Shown here: positions 54,266 to 64,000 of the stretch, in pieces
Numbering within the stretch: the stretch's first letter is position 1
Layout of the letters: every line of letters begins with the position of its first letter
From: Planctomycetota bacterium
GTDB taxonomy: Bacteria; Planctomycetota; Planctomycetia; Planctomycetales; Planctomycetaceae
Assembly: GCA_018242525.1 (NCBI GenBank)
Contig: JAFEBS010000023.1
Location: 62,001-126,000, forward strand
Direction: 5' to 3'
DNA: 64,000 nucleotides
Notes under the pieces: model-generated
Databases searched by the model: none
Told to the model about the DNA's origin: nothing
The model's input: the letters and a program-made list of their open reading frames with translations, nothing else
Made by a program: the position numbers and the translations under genes

Positions 54266-55633
54266 CTAAAATGGCCAGGGTAACAGCACGGCATGATGCT
54301 GGAACAGCACAGCCCGGCCAGCCGCACCGACTGCGGGCGTGAAGAACAGAATAAAGACATAAAAGCCAAGAAGTGGCCAAGTGAGCACGCCACAGAGGAA
54401 ACGCAGGATCAGCCAGCTGCGGCGTTCCTTGCGGACGGCCCACGAATAGGCCCAACCCACCAGGATTCGCGCGGGGTAGATGGACACCACAAAAATCGGG
54501 GTCAGTAGCCACCGCATGTCCTGGGGGGTTTCAAACAGTTTGAACAGGTACAGCGGGAGCGCCAGGGCGTACATCAGGACCACCGACAGCAGGAACGCGA
54601 TAGGGGTTCGGCGGTACAGGGCCCGGACCTGTTTCAACTCGAACATGGCCGACCAGCGTTGATCGGCCGCGAACCGGGCTTGCAGGAAGGGGACCCAGCT
54701 CAGGACGCAAACCAGGACGAATCCTCCCAGTAACGTCAAGAACACCTGTCCCGGCTTGGAGGTATCCTGCAAAGCTCCAAACATGGCAGTGGGGATGAAC
54801 AGCCAGGCAAACGCACCCATGAACCCGCGAAGTCCGAGCCAGAAATGGTGACGCAACCGCAGGGCGGCAACAAATTCTGTGACGGCGGTTGCCGCCATCT
54901 GGGCATAGTTTCCGCCTGCCAATTGTCGCAACAGCCAGAGGGCATTCAGCGGGGTTGGCCAGAAGAACAGCCGCAAGCGGCCTCCGCGAGCGATCGCCAG
55001 CAACACATGCAGGGCAACACCGATCGTGGCGACCGTCAATCCAATCTGCCACGCCAGAGCAACACCCGAACCCGGTGCAATCAGTTCGGCATCGGTGGCA
55101 GCGTCGGCGATCAGTTGCACGACCCAGCACCAGATCCAGGTTCCAAATGCAATCCCACCCAACTTGGGGGCCAAGGGGAGCAGCGGCAACGCGTACCGCA
55201 ATTTGCCCGTTCGAGCGACTCGGCCTTCCGCGTCCAGCATATAGCCCAGTGCCAGAAAGTTCACAATCGGGATGGCGGCCAGCAACGCCAACAGGGCGAA
55301 CAGGCTGGCGACGCCAAAGGCGACTTCAAACACCCAGTATGCGGCTCGCAGCGGATGCCGGAGCAAATGTGGAAACGGCCGCAACGCATCGAAACTGAAA
55401 TACGTGCTGTCGGCAACCACGTCCGGGACTGGATCCGCGAGCGTTGCGGGGGCCATTTCGAGAATTGGTGGTGATTCCAGAACTCGATCGGTGACGTCGA
55501 CGGGTTCGGCCTCGGTTTCGTCCGCAAACTCAGCAAACTCAATGAGTTCCCGTTCCACGGGATCTGGTCGAGTTTCCGAGTTTGTCGCGGCAGGGCTCAC
55601 GGGAAATCTTTCTGAACTGGCCACAATTCTCAT
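54266..55633 (-). CDS. Polytopic membrane protein of unknown function
   Basis: A 455-residue protein with an acidic N-terminal cytoplasmic region (about residues 1-95) and about eight hydrophobic spans between 100 and 450 (for example SLFALLALLAAIPIVNFLALGYMLDAEG, FLTLLGGFVLVCVLSWVPFLQARFAA, IAFLLSVVLMYALALPLYLFKLF). LNALWLLRQLAGGNYAQMAATAV and the repeated Pro/Gly-containing helices resemble DUF4013-type planctomycete membrane proteins. No catalytic motif is visible. ATG 55633 was chosen; a TTG at 55681 would add 16 residues. It is divergent from the DUF1549 gene at 55825. Confidence 0.72.
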   Translation of the reverse strand: MRIVASSERFPVSPAATNSETRPDPVERELIEFAEFADETEAEPVDVTDRVLESPPILEMAPATLADPVPDVVADSTYFSFDALRPFPHLLRHPLRAAYWVFEVAFGVASLFALLALLAAIPIVNFLALGYMLDAEGRVARTGKLRYALPLLPLAPKLGGIAFGTWIWCWVVQLIADAATDAELIAPGSGVALAWQIGLTVATIGVALHVLLAIARGGRLRLFFWPTPLNALWLLRQLAGGNYAQMAATAVTEFVAALRLRHHFWLGLRGFMGAFAWLFIPTAMFGALQDTSKPGQVFLTLLGGFVLVCVLSWVPFLQARFAADQRWSAMFELKQVRALYRRTPIAFLLSVVLMYALALPLYLFKLFETPQDMRWLLTPIFVVSIYPARILVGWAYSWAVRKERRSWLILRFLCGVLTWPLLGFYVFILFFTPAVGAAGRAVLFQHHAVLLPWPF

Positions 55634-55824
55634 GGTCGGGCCATTTGGCGAATTCCAGGGCAGTTTTTGCTGCCACGTCAACGATTACCCCGCACGGAGA
55701 TGCAAGGTTGCAGGTTGCCGTGAAACTTTTCGTTCCTTCCGAAGGTAGTTGTTGTAGACTACCACCATGAGCCGACAAAGTCCGTTTTTGTGCTTTTTGG
55801 CAGCGGTGAGAACTGGATTTCAAA

Positions 55825-57459
55825 ATGGTGCGATTTCCGTTTCCGATCCTGAAGACCCTGCTGCCACTGTGTGTGGTCGTCGGCGTATTTGCAATCGTCG
55901 CAACCGCAGCGCGAACAAATGTGGTCCACCAACCGCCGACCGAGTCCGGCCGGGTGGCCGTGGAAACGGATCCCGTTGTGACTCAGGTCGATCGACTGTT
56001 CGCCCGCAAATGGGCGGATGCAGGTGTGACTCCCGCGAATCCTGTCGACGATTTGGCGATTCTGCGCCGATTGTCTCAAGTTCTGCATGGGACGGTCCCG
56101 TCGCTGGAAGAGATCCGTCTCTTTGAAGCCGACGCAGGTCCGCGGCGAATCGAACGCTGGGTTCAACGCATGCTCGAGGATCGTCGCTTTTCGGATTACT
56201 TCGCGCGCCGGCTGGCCCGGGTTTACGTTGGTGCGGACGAAGGACAGTTTGTGGTGTTTCGACGGGATCGGTTCTGGGCCTGGCTGGGTGAACAACTGCA
56301 AACGAACCGGCCGTATGACGAAGTTGTCCGCGAAATGATTTCGGAACGCGGATTGTGGACTGGTGAGCCCGAAGTCAATTTCATTACGGCGGCAGTCAAT
56401 GAAGGCAATGTCGATGTCAACAAGCTGGCGGGCCGAACGGTCCGGGCGTTTCTGGGCCAGCGCATTGACTGTGCCCAGTGTCACAACCATCCGTTTGCCG
56501 AATGGAAACAAGGGCAGTTCGAAGGACTGGCTGCCTGTTTCGGCAAGGTGAGTTTGTCTGCAGTCGGTGTCGAGGATAATCGAAAGAAGCCTTATACCGT
56601 TCAGGATCGAGTGACTTTGAAGGACCGCGAAGTTGCGGCGGGGGTTCCGTTCCACGAAGAATGGATGCCCGCTGACGGCACCGAACGCCAGCGGCTGGCC
56701 GCCTGGGTGACTCATCCGGAAAACCGGCGGTTTGAGCGGGCCATTGTGAACCGCGTGTGGGGACTGATGTTCGGCAAGGCGTGGATTGAACCAGTCGATG
56801 ATCTTCCTGATCCCGGTGAGTCCCGTTCGTCCGACGATCTGCTGGATGTCCTGGGTGCCGATTTTCGGGAACACCATTGTGATCTGAAGCGGTTGGTGGC
56901 CACGGTTGCTGCCACACACGCCTTCCGGCTGTCGTCGGAGCATGTCGATTTTGAGTCGCCTGAGAAGGCTTTGTTGATTGAAGAAACCTGGGCGGCGTTT
57001 CCGCTGACTCGCCTGCGGCCGGAACAGATCATCGGAGCGATGCTGCAGGCCTCGTCGATCAAGACGATCGATCAGAACTCGCACTGGGTCCGCCGGGCGT
57101 TTCGATTCTTCCAGGAACTGAACTTTGTGAAGGAATACGGAGATCTGGGTGACAATGAACTGGCAGAACACTCGGGAACGATTCCGCAGGCCTTGCTGCG
57201 GATGAATGGCGAATTCGCCAAGGATCGTTCGGAAGGGAGTCCCTTCACTGCGGCGGGTCGCATTGCGGGCATGTCACCAACTGCGGATGGGTGCCTGGAC
57301 CTGTGCTTCCTGGTCTGCCTGACTCGACATCCGACCGCCGAAGAAGTGGTTCAATTCCTGCCTCAGCTGGAAAAATCCCGCGGCAACGAACGCAAGGATG
57401 TGGTCGAAGACATCTTCTGGACGCTGTACAACTCGGCGGAATTCAGCTGGGGGCATTAG
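55825..57459 (+). CDS. DUF1549/DUF1553 exported protein
   Basis: A 544-residue protein anchored or exported by an N-terminal hydrophobic segment (residues 8-28, LKTLLPLCVVVGVFAIVATAA). DUF1549 spans about 50-260 (VDRLFARKWADAGVTPANPVDDLAILRRLSQVLHGTVPSLEE, RFSDYFARRLARVYVG, IDCAQCHNHPFAEWKQGQFEGLAACFG with a haem-type Cys-x-x-Cys-His near residue 215), and DUF1553 about 290-540 (RLAAWVTHPENRRFERAIVNRVWGLMFGKAWIEPVDDLPD). The DUF1501 gene follows after 60 bp, the standard two-gene planctomycete arrangement. The Cys-x-x-Cys-His may bind haem c; the function is unknown, though polysaccharide or sulfated-compound metabolism is often proposed. Confidence 0.92.
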   Translation: MVRFPFPILKTLLPLCVVVGVFAIVATAARTNVVHQPPTESGRVAVETDPVVTQVDRLFARKWADAGVTPANPVDDLAILRRLSQVLHGTVPSLEEIRLFEADAGPRRIERWVQRMLEDRRFSDYFARRLARVYVGADEGQFVVFRRDRFWAWLGEQLQTNRPYDEVVREMISERGLWTGEPEVNFITAAVNEGNVDVNKLAGRTVRAFLGQRIDCAQCHNHPFAEWKQGQFEGLAACFGKVSLSAVGVEDNRKKPYTVQDRVTLKDREVAAGVPFHEEWMPADGTERQRLAAWVTHPENRRFERAIVNRVWGLMFGKAWIEPVDDLPDPGESRSSDDLLDVLGADFREHHCDLKRLVATVAATHAFRLSSEHVDFESPEKALLIEETWAAFPLTRLRPEQIIGAMLQASSIKTIDQNSHWVRRAFRFFQELNFVKEYGDLGDNELAEHSGTIPQALLRMNGEFAKDRSEGSPFTAAGRIAGMSPTADGCLDLCFLVCLTRHPTAEEVVQFLPQLEKSRGNERKDVVEDIFWTLYNSAEFSWGH

Positions 57460-57519
57460 TCCGTTCCGGGGAATTCAAGTCCCCTGCTCTGCAAATGAAA
57501 CCTACAAGGCGACTCAGCC

Positions 57520-58779
57520 ATGACCATCCACTCCGTTTCCCGTCGTGATTTTCTGCGAGTTTCCGCCGCCACGCTGGGGCTGTCGTTTGCCGTGCCGGGC
57601 CTGGGCGTGCGAGCGGCCGAAGCGCGCGGGGCCGAACGCCAGAAATCCTTTCTGACGATCTGGCTGGCGGGCGGACCCAGTCAGCTTGAAACCTGGGATC
57701 CGCATCCGGGGACAGACATTGGCGGCGAAGTCCAGGCGATCAAGACGACGATTCCCGACGTCCAGATTGCCGACCTGTATCCCCAGACGGCCGAACAACT
57801 GCACCATGTCTCTGTGATCCGCTCGCTCGTTTCCAAGGAAGGGGATCACGAACGGGCGGCCTACATGCTGCATACGGGATATCGACCGGAACCGACACTG
57901 GTGCATCCGAGCATCGGTGCCATTGCCTCCCACGAAATGCCCGACAGCAAGATCGAGATTCCACAGTTCGTGAGCCTGGGGAATTCACCGTTTCCCCCGC
58001 GCGGCGGATTCCTGGGTGACAAGCTGGATGCGTATCGAGTCTTCAATCCCGGCCAGAGCGGTCAGAATCTGCGACCCAATGTCGACAATGATCGCCAGGG
58101 GCGGCGTCTGAAGAATCTGGAAGTGGTCTCGCAATCGTTTCGTCGCGGTCGTGGAGTCCGGTTGGATCAGACGTTGCATCAGCACACCGTTGAAGCGGCG
58201 CTCAAGATGATGACGTCGGAGCAATTGAAGGCGTTTCAAGTGGATGACGAACCGGCGGCGTTCCGCGATGCCTATGGTCGCGAATCGTTCGGAACCGGTT
58301 GCCTGGTGGCCCGCCGCCTGCTGGAAGTCGGGGTCCGCTCGATCGAAGTCAGCCTGAATGGATTCGATTCTCACGCGAACAATCACGTGGCCCACGTGAA
58401 TCGGGCCAAGGAACTGGACCCGGCCCTGGCAACGTTATTCAAAGATCTGTCGGACCGGGATCTGTTGCAATCGACGGTGGTGCTGGTGATCGGTGAATTC
58501 GGACGCACGCCGAAAATCAATCCGCTGAAGGGGCGTGATCACTGGCCGACGGGATTCTCGTGCCTGATCGGCGGAGGCGGCCTTCGGAGCGGTGCCGTCC
58601 TGGGGGCGACCGATCCCAAGGGTGAAAAAGCGGCACCGGAAGACCCCATCGAAGTCGCCAACCTGTACGCAACTGTCCTGAAAACACTGGGGATCGATTA
58701 CACGAAGGAAATCATCACCCCCATCGGCCGGCCCATGAAATACTGCGACGGAACGCCGATCGAGCAATTGCTGAATTAG
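57520..58779 (+). CDS. DUF1501 protein with twin-arginine signal
   Basis: A 419-residue protein with the Tat signal VSRRDFLRVSAATLGLSFAVPGLG. DUF1501 landmarks are FLTIWLAGGPSQLETWDPHPG, IADLYPQTAEQLHHVSVIRSLVSKEGDHERAAYMLHTGYRP, VSLNGFDSHANNHVAHVNRAKELDPALATLFKDL, VVLVIGEFGRTPKINPLKGRDHWPTGFS and VLGATDPKGEKAAPEDP. It lies 60 bp behind the DUF1549/DUF1553 gene and is presumably co-transcribed and exported folded through the Tat system to meet it in the periplasm. It is a diverged paralogue of the protein at 37941. Confidence 0.93.
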   Translation: MTIHSVSRRDFLRVSAATLGLSFAVPGLGVRAAEARGAERQKSFLTIWLAGGPSQLETWDPHPGTDIGGEVQAIKTTIPDVQIADLYPQTAEQLHHVSVIRSLVSKEGDHERAAYMLHTGYRPEPTLVHPSIGAIASHEMPDSKIEIPQFVSLGNSPFPPRGGFLGDKLDAYRVFNPGQSGQNLRPNVDNDRQGRRLKNLEVVSQSFRRGRGVRLDQTLHQHTVEAALKMMTSEQLKAFQVDDEPAAFRDAYGRESFGTGCLVARRLLEVGVRSIEVSLNGFDSHANNHVAHVNRAKELDPALATLFKDLSDRDLLQSTVVLVIGEFGRTPKINPLKGRDHWPTGFSCLIGGGGLRSGAVLGATDPKGEKAAPEDPIEVANLYATVLKTLGIDYTKEIITPIGRPMKYCDGTPIEQLLN

Positions 58780-58847
58780 TGCTGGCGGTGGCTCTGACGA
58801 TTGCGGCAAGGCGATCGAAAACAGGGCCACTGTGGTCTCCGATCACC

Positions 58848-60680
58848 TCACTGAATCTTGCCGATTCTTACCGAGATCTGCAGGGGAACGGAAAATGTGG
58901 TACTGTCGATCTCCGTCGACGCGTCGGCCAAGTGAAGATCGGTGATCGTGGCGTTTGTCTGCTGCCGCTGTGCATTCGGAACTTCTTGCCTGGCCGCCGC
59001 GATTGACGTTGGCGGTGGTTGGCTCTGGAAGCTCAATGGCTGGCTTGATGCGGGGGCAAAAAAATCTGCCGACGCACTTCCAGATCGATTGAGGTAGCGC
59101 TTGATAGAAGTCACCCAGATCCCTTCGTTGGCTTCGTAGTAACCCTGGCCATGCAAGCGCTGTAACTGTTTGTCGCCCGCGTGATGCAAGGCCACCAGAT
59201 TCCAGGTGTCATCAAAGATTGGGCTCCCAGAACTGCCGCGGTCGGTCGGGGTGCGGTAATGAAGACGTGGTTCCAGAAAGTCCAGCAGCAGGTTATCCTG
59301 AAGCGAAAACGACAGCTCACCACCGAGGGGATGTCCGATTGCATACAGCCGTCGATTCCCGGTTGGATCGGGAATGTTTGTGCTGATCGGCAACGGTTTT
59401 GGAAGTGAAATCGGTGGTGACAGGCGTGCGAGCGTAAAATCGAATGTGTTGGCATCGGACGAATCCAGGATTGCAGCGATCTGGTAACCATCTTTGCTCG
59501 CCTGGTCCATCGCGTGGAATTTCACAATTGCCCGATCTGGCGACAGGGCACCACTCATTCCCGCAACATTCAAGACGTGGTAGTTGGTGAGCAACAGATA
59601 CTCATCGCCCCAGTCCGATTTCAAATCACCTCCGCGAATCAGGAATCCCGTGCCAATTCCCTGTCCGTTCAGATTCTCAATTCGAGCGACGCCCGCGCAA
59701 CGCTCCAATCCCCGTTTGTACCATTGAATTGTGTTGTAGGAATCGGTTCCAAAAACCTTTTCGAGGCCGCTGGGCGTTGATCCGGGTTTTGCGGACATCA
59801 GATTTGCGGGGACCGACAGTTGGCTACCGTTTCGCTTGAGCAGCCGAGCCTCCAGAAGAGGCAAAAGCAAGCTTCCTGGTGAGGAAGTCGTATCGAGTTG
59901 CCAGACTTCTTTCAGTTGCCGCAGGGTGCTGGCGAGTTCGAATGCGTCTGCATCAGCAGAACTCACATACTTCTCCGCCCAACTGATTGCCTCATCCGGC
60001 AACTCCAATGCCACGCAGGCTTCCGTGGCAGTGGCCAGGTCCCAGTATTCTGCCTTGCCTGCCGCCTCCATTTTCTTGACTCTATCGCGGATCTCCCCGG
60101 CGACTTTCTGAACGTTGATTTTCGTCGAAACCTTTACAGTGTCTCGCTTCGCTCGTGCGCACAAAGCGACACTATTAATTCCGTGCCAGAGGTTTTCCTC
60201 AGGCGACCGGAGATACACTGCTTCGTAGGCCTTCAGTGAGGACCGCAGGAAATCCACATTTCCACTTTGAATGTACCACTGCTTGTACGCTCGACCGATC
60301 AGCCCCTGGACCTCACCGAGGTCAAAGGCGTTATCTGGACCACCTTTCTGCAACTCTGGCTCAAGAGCCCTGGCCATCGCCAGGCTGGCTGCAATTGCAC
60401 CCTCTTCAATGAGTGCCTGAATGTACTGTCGTTGCACATTCGGTGCGTTCAATCCCGATTCTATCAATGCGTCGGCAACCCGGCACATCTCGCGAAATGC
60501 TCGTTTGCGCCGCAGAGTCTTCACGATGTCTGCAGATACTTTATCGGAAGGGAGCGACCGTGATTCCCGCAGCATTGCCACGAACTCGTCGCAAAGCGTG
60601 GTGGCACGCTCGTATTCAAAGTGATCCAGGGCTTCATTCAGCGTTTTTAGGAATTGGGGGTAGGATGAAAAAGACCGCAT
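58848..60680 (-). CDS. TPR-like protein with C-terminal trypsin-like protease domain
   Basis: A 610-residue protein without a signal peptide. Residues about 1-310 are helical repeats of TPR type (MCRVADALIESGLNAPNVQRQYIQALIEEGAIAASLAMARALEPE), resembling TRAFs-binding/DUF4071-like regions. A trypsin-like domain follows (about 330-540) with His368 (LLTNYHVLN), Asp414 (DANTFDFTLARL) and Ser484 (DRGSSGSPIFDD), all three triad members being present. The tail (about 545-610) is Pro/Ser/Gln-rich and ends in a short hydrophobic strand (SVPLQISVRIGKIQ). Cytoplasmic repeat-plus-protease proteins often belong to bacterial conflict or signalling systems; that is inference. It is flanked by unrelated housekeeping genes. 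Confidence 0.82.
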   Translation of the reverse strand: MRSFSSYPQFLKTLNEALDHFEYERATTLCDEFVAMLRESRSLPSDKVSADIVKTLRRKRAFREMCRVADALIESGLNAPNVQRQYIQALIEEGAIAASLAMARALEPELQKGGPDNAFDLGEVQGLIGRAYKQWYIQSGNVDFLRSSLKAYEAVYLRSPEENLWHGINSVALCARAKRDTVKVSTKINVQKVAGEIRDRVKKMEAAGKAEYWDLATATEACVALELPDEAISWAEKYVSSADADAFELASTLRQLKEVWQLDTTSSPGSLLLPLLEARLLKRNGSQLSVPANLMSAKPGSTPSGLEKVFGTDSYNTIQWYKRGLERCAGVARIENLNGQGIGTGFLIRGGDLKSDWGDEYLLLTNYHVLNVAGMSGALSPDRAIVKFHAMDQASKDGYQIAAILDSSDANTFDFTLARLSPPISLPKPLPISTNIPDPTGNRRLYAIGHPLGGELSFSLQDNLLLDFLEPRLHYRTPTDRGSSGSPIFDDTWNLVALHHAGDKQLQRLHGQGYYEANEGIWVTSIKRYLNRSGSASADFFAPASSQPLSFQSQPPPTSIAAARQEVPNAQRQQTNATITDLHLADASTEIDSTTFSVPLQISVRIGKIQ

Positions 60681-60939
60681 AATTGCGTCTGCACTTCAAA
60701 AGGAGAATTGCTGATGATGTGGCAGTTTCATGTTATCCGCTGTGGTAAAAAACAATTGATCTGTAAGTCCGAGATACAGCTTCTCTCTCGGCGAATTCAC
60801 TGACGAGTGTCAGGGTGTTTATGGGCAGGCGTCCGAGCCCCTGTCAAGATCCCCCGCAACAATCCGCAACAATCTGGAATCACGTTCAATCGACTTCTGT
60901 CGATTTTGTTTGTGCGATCGACTGACTAGAATGCGGGCC

Positions 60940-61791
60940 ATGAATGAGCCGTCATTTTTATCGCCGCTGGAAGAAACTGTCGTTGTCATCGGGGTGGGCC
61001 TGATTGGGGGATCGCTGGCCGCTGCGCTGCGGTCCCGCCGGGTTTCCCGGACAGTTATCGGCGTTGGTCGCGATATCGACCGTTTGAAGCAGGCACATGC
61101 TGCTGGATTGATCGACGAGGTTTCGACCGACATTTCCCAAGCTGCCGCCCGAGCAGACGTTGTGGTTTTTTGTACGCCGGTTGATCAAGTGGTGGACGGA
61201 GTCCGATTGGCAGTCCATGGCGCGCGGCCGGGGGTGCTGCTCACGGATGCAGGCAGTGTGAAACAGCCGATTTGCGATGCATTGGCAGACGTTTCTGCGT
61301 TTGTTGGGGCGCATCCGATCGCAGGTTCGCACCGCAAAGGATTTGAAGCGGCGGATCCGGAACTTTTCGAAGGGCGAGTGTGCGTTCTGACTCCCAGTCC
61401 GACGGCGGATGCGGCACAAGTGTCACGGTTGGATCGGTTCTGGCGCGCGATTGGGATGCGTACGGTTTCAATGTCGCCGGCCGAACACGACCGGGCGCTG
61501 GCGATGACCAGCCACTTGCCACATGTAGTGGCTGCGTCGCTGTCGCGGACTCTGGCGGATGAAAACCGGCGGCTGACAGGAAGTGGATTTCGGGACACCA
61601 CGCGAATTGCGGCGGGTGATCCCGAGTTGTGGTGCGGAATCCTGCTCCAGAACGCTGAGCATGTGCTCGCGGGGATTGACGCGGTACAACATCAGTTGAA
61701 TGAGTACCGCTCAGCACTCGGTACCGGCGATGCTGAACGCCTGCGGGAACTGCTGGTCGACGCGCAGCGACGTCGCGAGGGATTGGGATAG
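60940..61791 (+). CDS. tyrA: Prephenate dehydrogenase TyrA
   Basis: A 283-residue cytoplasmic enzyme that oxidises prephenate (or arogenate) in tyrosine synthesis. The NAD(P)-binding fold opens with VVVIGVGLIGGSLAAALRSRRV (Gly-x-Gly-x-x-Gly), then IDEVSTDISQAAARADVVVFCTPVDQV and VLLTDAGSVKQPI. The substrate-binding His is in VGAHPIAGSHRKGFEAADPELFEGR, and the helical dimerisation domain covers about 175-283 (MTSHLPHVVAASLSRTL, SGFRDTTRIAAGDPELW). The length matches monofunctional TyrA. ATG 60940 and 60931 are both plausible. AroH at 13436 makes its substrate. purL follows 87 bp downstream. Confidence 0.93.
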   Translation: MNEPSFLSPLEETVVVIGVGLIGGSLAAALRSRRVSRTVIGVGRDIDRLKQAHAAGLIDEVSTDISQAAARADVVVFCTPVDQVVDGVRLAVHGARPGVLLTDAGSVKQPICDALADVSAFVGAHPIAGSHRKGFEAADPELFEGRVCVLTPSPTADAAQVSRLDRFWRAIGMRTVSMSPAEHDRALAMTSHLPHVVAASLSRTLADENRRLTGSGFRDTTRIAAGDPELWCGILLQNAEHVLAGIDAVQHQLNEYRSALGTGDAERLRELLVDAQRRREGLG

Positions 61792-61878
61792 CGAAGTCGG
61801 CTGATGCTCGGGCAGAAATGAAATGAATAGGACTTGGGGCTGACGTCCCCTGGTCAATACGGTCTCTGGAGAATGTGA

Positions 61879-64000
61879 ATGCTTTGGGAAGTCGAAATCC
61901 GTCCGGCGGCGAGTGAAATCGATCGGGAAGGCCTGCGGGTTGTGGGCGAGGCCCATGCGCTGGGGGCGGCCGTTAAAACGGTACGCAGTGCCCGATCGTT
62001 CCTGTTGCAGGGGGCAAGCTTGGCGGAGACCGATGTCACGCAGGCCGCGCGGACCTTGCTGGCCGATCCGGTCGCCGAAGTGTTCATCGCTCATCGAGTC
62101 TCCTCACAGAATAGTACCGGTTCGAAATCAAACGGCCGATTGCTGAACGTGCTGTTCAAGCCCGGTGTGACTGACAACGTGGCGCTCAGTACTCAGAAGG
62201 CCCTGGCCGACTTGGGGTTTGCCGTCGATACTGTGGCGACCGGTCGCAAGTACTGGTTTGAAACCGATGTTTCCGACACGGATCTGGATCGCATCGGCAA
62301 ACGCGTGCTGGCCAACGATGCGATTGAACGAGTAATCGACGGCCCGCTGCAGATGGACCAGATCGGTGCGGGCTCGGACTACAGATTTCAGTTGCGGACG
62401 GTCGCCATCCGCACCATGGACGACGACGCCCTGATGCATCTCAGTAAGCATGGGCAACTGTACCTGAGCCTGGCCGAAATGCGGACGATCAAGCAGCACT
62501 GGGTCGATCAACAACGCGATCCGACCGACATCGAGCTGGAGTCGGTGGCACAAACATGGAGCGAACACTGTTCTCACAAGACCCTGAAGGGTCGCATCCG
62601 GTACCGCGACGAGCACGGCGAGCGGGTATTCGAGAACATGCTTAAGGAAACCGTCTTCGGGGCGACCGTCGCCATCCGCGAGAAATTGGGAGCGGACGAC
62701 TGGTGTGTCAGTGTGTTCAAGGACAACGCCGGGATTGTGAAGTTCGACGATCAGCAGAATGTCTGCTTCAAAGTGGAAACGCACAACCATCCGTCGGCGA
62801 TCGAACCATACGGCGGTGCCAATACCGGGATCGGCGGCGTCATTCGTGATCCGCTGGGAACGGGACTGGGTGCCAAGCCGATCTGCAACAGCGACGTCTT
62901 TTGCTTTGCTCCGCCCGATACGCCGTATGACGCACTTCCCCCCGGGACCCTGCATCCCAAGCTGGTGATGAAGGGTGTTGTTTCGGGGGTGCGTGACTAT
63001 GGCAACCGGATGGGCATTCCCACCGTCAATGGGGCTGTTTTCTTCGACGAACGGTACCTCGGAAACCCGCTGGTCTACTGCGGGACCGTGGCGATGATCC
63101 CGGTCGACAAATGCGAGAAGGAAGTTCACCCCGGCGACCTGATCGTGGCCGTTGGCGGCCGCACGGGCCGCGATGGCATCCACGGGGCCACGTTTTCATC
63201 GGCGGAATTGACTCACGAGAGCGAAACGATCTCGGGCGGGGCCGTTCAAATCGGGAACGCGGTCACCGAGAAGATGGTGATGGACGTGATCCTGCAGGCT
63301 CGCGACAAGGGGCTCTATCACGCGATTACCGATTGTGGAGCGGGGGGCTTCAGCAGCGCCGTCGGGGAAATGGGCGAGCAAACGGGGGCCGTGGTCTGGC
63401 TGGAGAAATGTCCGCTGAAGTACTCGGGACTGTCCTATACGGAAATCTGGATCAGCGAAGCTCAGGAACGCATGGTCCTGGCGGTTGCGCCGGATCGGTG
63501 GGAAGAATTCCGGGCACTTTGTGCGGCCGAAGGGGTGGAAGCGACCGCATTTGGTCAGTTCGCCAGTGACGGTCGACTGAAGCTGACTTACCACGGACAA
63601 TTGGTCGGTGACGTGGCAATGTCGTTTCTTCACGATGGGCGTCCCCCCGTGGTGCGTGACGCGGTGTATACGCCGCCGGCCGATGTGACCGTGCGTACGA
63701 CGGCTGCCTCGGGCGGAACCTACAACAAAGAGTTGCTGGCGATCCTGGGTTCGCTGAACGTCTGCAGCAAAGAGTGGATCATCCGCCAGTACGACCATGA
63801 AGTTCAGGCCGGTTCCGTGGTGAAGCCGCTGGTCGGCATCGCGTGCGACGGCCCGTCCGACGCGGCGGTCGTGCGGCCTGACTTGCAGTCCAATCGTGGC
63901 GTTGTCGTCAGTAATGGAATGAATCCCCGGTACGGCGACTACGATCCCTACTGGATGGCGGCGGCAGCGATTGACGAAGCAGTGCGCAACTGCGTGGCGG
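61879..64000 (+). CDS. purL: Phosphoribosylformylglycinamidine synthase PurL, 3' end beyond the window
   Basis: The frame from the ATG at 61879 runs for 707 codons to the window edge without a stop, so the C-terminal part is missing. The enzyme makes formylglycinamidine ribotide from FGAR, glutamine ammonia and ATP in purine synthesis. The N-terminal 150 residues look like two PurS-like halves ([46 protein letters not shown]), fused to the synthetase core: [18 protein letters not shown] with the catalytic His, [50 protein letters not shown] and [18 protein letters not shown]. Whether a C-terminal glutaminase domain is fused cannot be seen here. Confidence 0.95.
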   Translation, partial: MLWEVEIRPAASEIDREGLRVVGEAHALGAAVKTVRSARSFLLQGASLAETDVTQAARTLLADPVAEVFIAHRVSSQNSTGSKSNGRLLNVLFKPGVTDNVALSTQKALADLGFAVDTVATGRKYWFETDVSDTDLDRIGKRVLANDAIERVIDGPLQMDQIGAGSDYRFQLRTVAIRTMDDDALMHLSKHGQLYLSLAEMRTIKQHWVDQQRDPTDIELESVAQTWSEHCSHKTLKGRIRYRDEHGERVFENMLKETVFGATVAIREKLGADDWCVSVFKDNAGIVKFDDQQNVCFKVETHNHPSAIEPYGGANTGIGGVIRDPLGTGLGAKPICNSDVFCFAPPDTPYDALPPGTLHPKLVMKGVVSGVRDYGNRMGIPTVNGAVFFDERYLGNPLVYCGTVAMIPVDKCEKEVHPGDLIVAVGGRTGRDGIHGATFSSAELTHESETISGGAVQIGNAVTEKMVMDVILQARDKGLYHAITDCGAGGFSSAVGEMGEQTGAVVWLEKCPLKYSGLSYTEIWISEAQERMVLAVAPDRWEEFRALCAAEGVEATAFGQFASDGRLKLTYHGQLVGDVAMSFLHDGRPPVVRDAVYTPPADVTVRTTAASGGTYNKELLAILGSLNVCSKEWIIRQYDHEVQAGSVVKPLVGIACDGPSDAAVVRPDLQSNRGVVVSNGMNPRYGDYDPYWMAAAAIDEAVRNCVA

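Noticed and set aside
1..64000. rRNA, tRNA and phage or insertion-sequence genes
   Set aside because: I found no cloverleaf-like sequence ending in CCA, no rRNA-like block and no transposase, integrase or phage structural gene by reading both strands, though short RNAs could be missed by eye.

Overview
The window looks like a chromosomal segment of a planctomycete (Planctomycetaceae-like). The evidence is the set of families that cluster in that phylum: paired DUF1501 and DUF1549/DUF1553 or cytochrome-c-containing proteins, a very large PVC-type haem-binding propeller protein, tandem DUF1080 domains, a LEPR-XLL-type secreted protein, secreted formylglycine-generating-enzyme homologues, FHA proteins with the planctomycete 'LVPCGGG' lead-in, and many genes with weak Shine-Dalgarno (SD) signals. 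I saw no rRNA, tRNA, CRISPR array, transposase or phage gene.

Layout. 1-3.4 kb: dispersed repeats, a SpoIIAA/STAS-like protein, a YHS-tailed protein, an SbtA-type bicarbonate permease and an acetate kinase gene that has lost its whole middle. 3.4-12.6 kb: a 1318-residue helical protein of unknown function, divergent from a three-gene operon of a MotA/TolQ/ExbB-like channel and two different single-span partner proteins. 12.6-16.3 kb: PGPGW membrane protein, chorismate mutase AroH, lipid A genes lpxD and lpxI, and an FHA protein. 16.7-20.4 kb: PQQ-type propeller, VOC protein and a secreted FGE-like protein. 21-32.3 kb: the most unusual block, described below. 32.7-45.2 kb: serine hydrolase, prfB with a programmed frameshift, DUF1080 and HEAT proteins, a DUF1501/cytochrome pair, a membrane protein, NupC and a thioesterase. 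45.7-58.8 kb: DUF1028, PVC haem protein, an ATPase/TOPRIM-like gene pair, an EF-G paralogue, a membrane protein and a second DUF1549/DUF1501 pair. 58.8-64 kb: a TPR/trypsin-like protein, tyrA and the 5' part of purL, which runs off the window.

The block at 20.96-30.5 kb begins with a near-consensus sigma-54 promoter. It then encodes a GAF-GAF-TM-HlyD protein, a PqqD-like/M50 metalloprotease/HlyD fusion, a LEPR-XLL protein built of Gly/Asp-rich RTX-like repeats, a third HlyD-type adaptor, a probable barrel protein on the other strand, and two tandem pilin-like small proteins ending in a very strong terminator. I infer an envelope-associated export or surface-assembly system: membrane-fusion proteins plus an intramembrane protease acting on the repeat protein and/or the pilin-like proteins. 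The response regulator/HATPase and FHA genes next to it may be its signalling input, but that is only positional.

Second-rank candidates are the ATPase plus TOPRIM-like pair at 49.7-51.7 kb, which has the layout of known anti-phage ATPase/nuclease modules, and the channel operon at 7.8-12.6 kb, where only one of the two ExbD-like partners keeps the membrane aspartate. Several intergenic spaces hold MITE-like inverted repeats or dispersed repeat families. They were found by eye, and their genome-wide copy number is unknown from this window.
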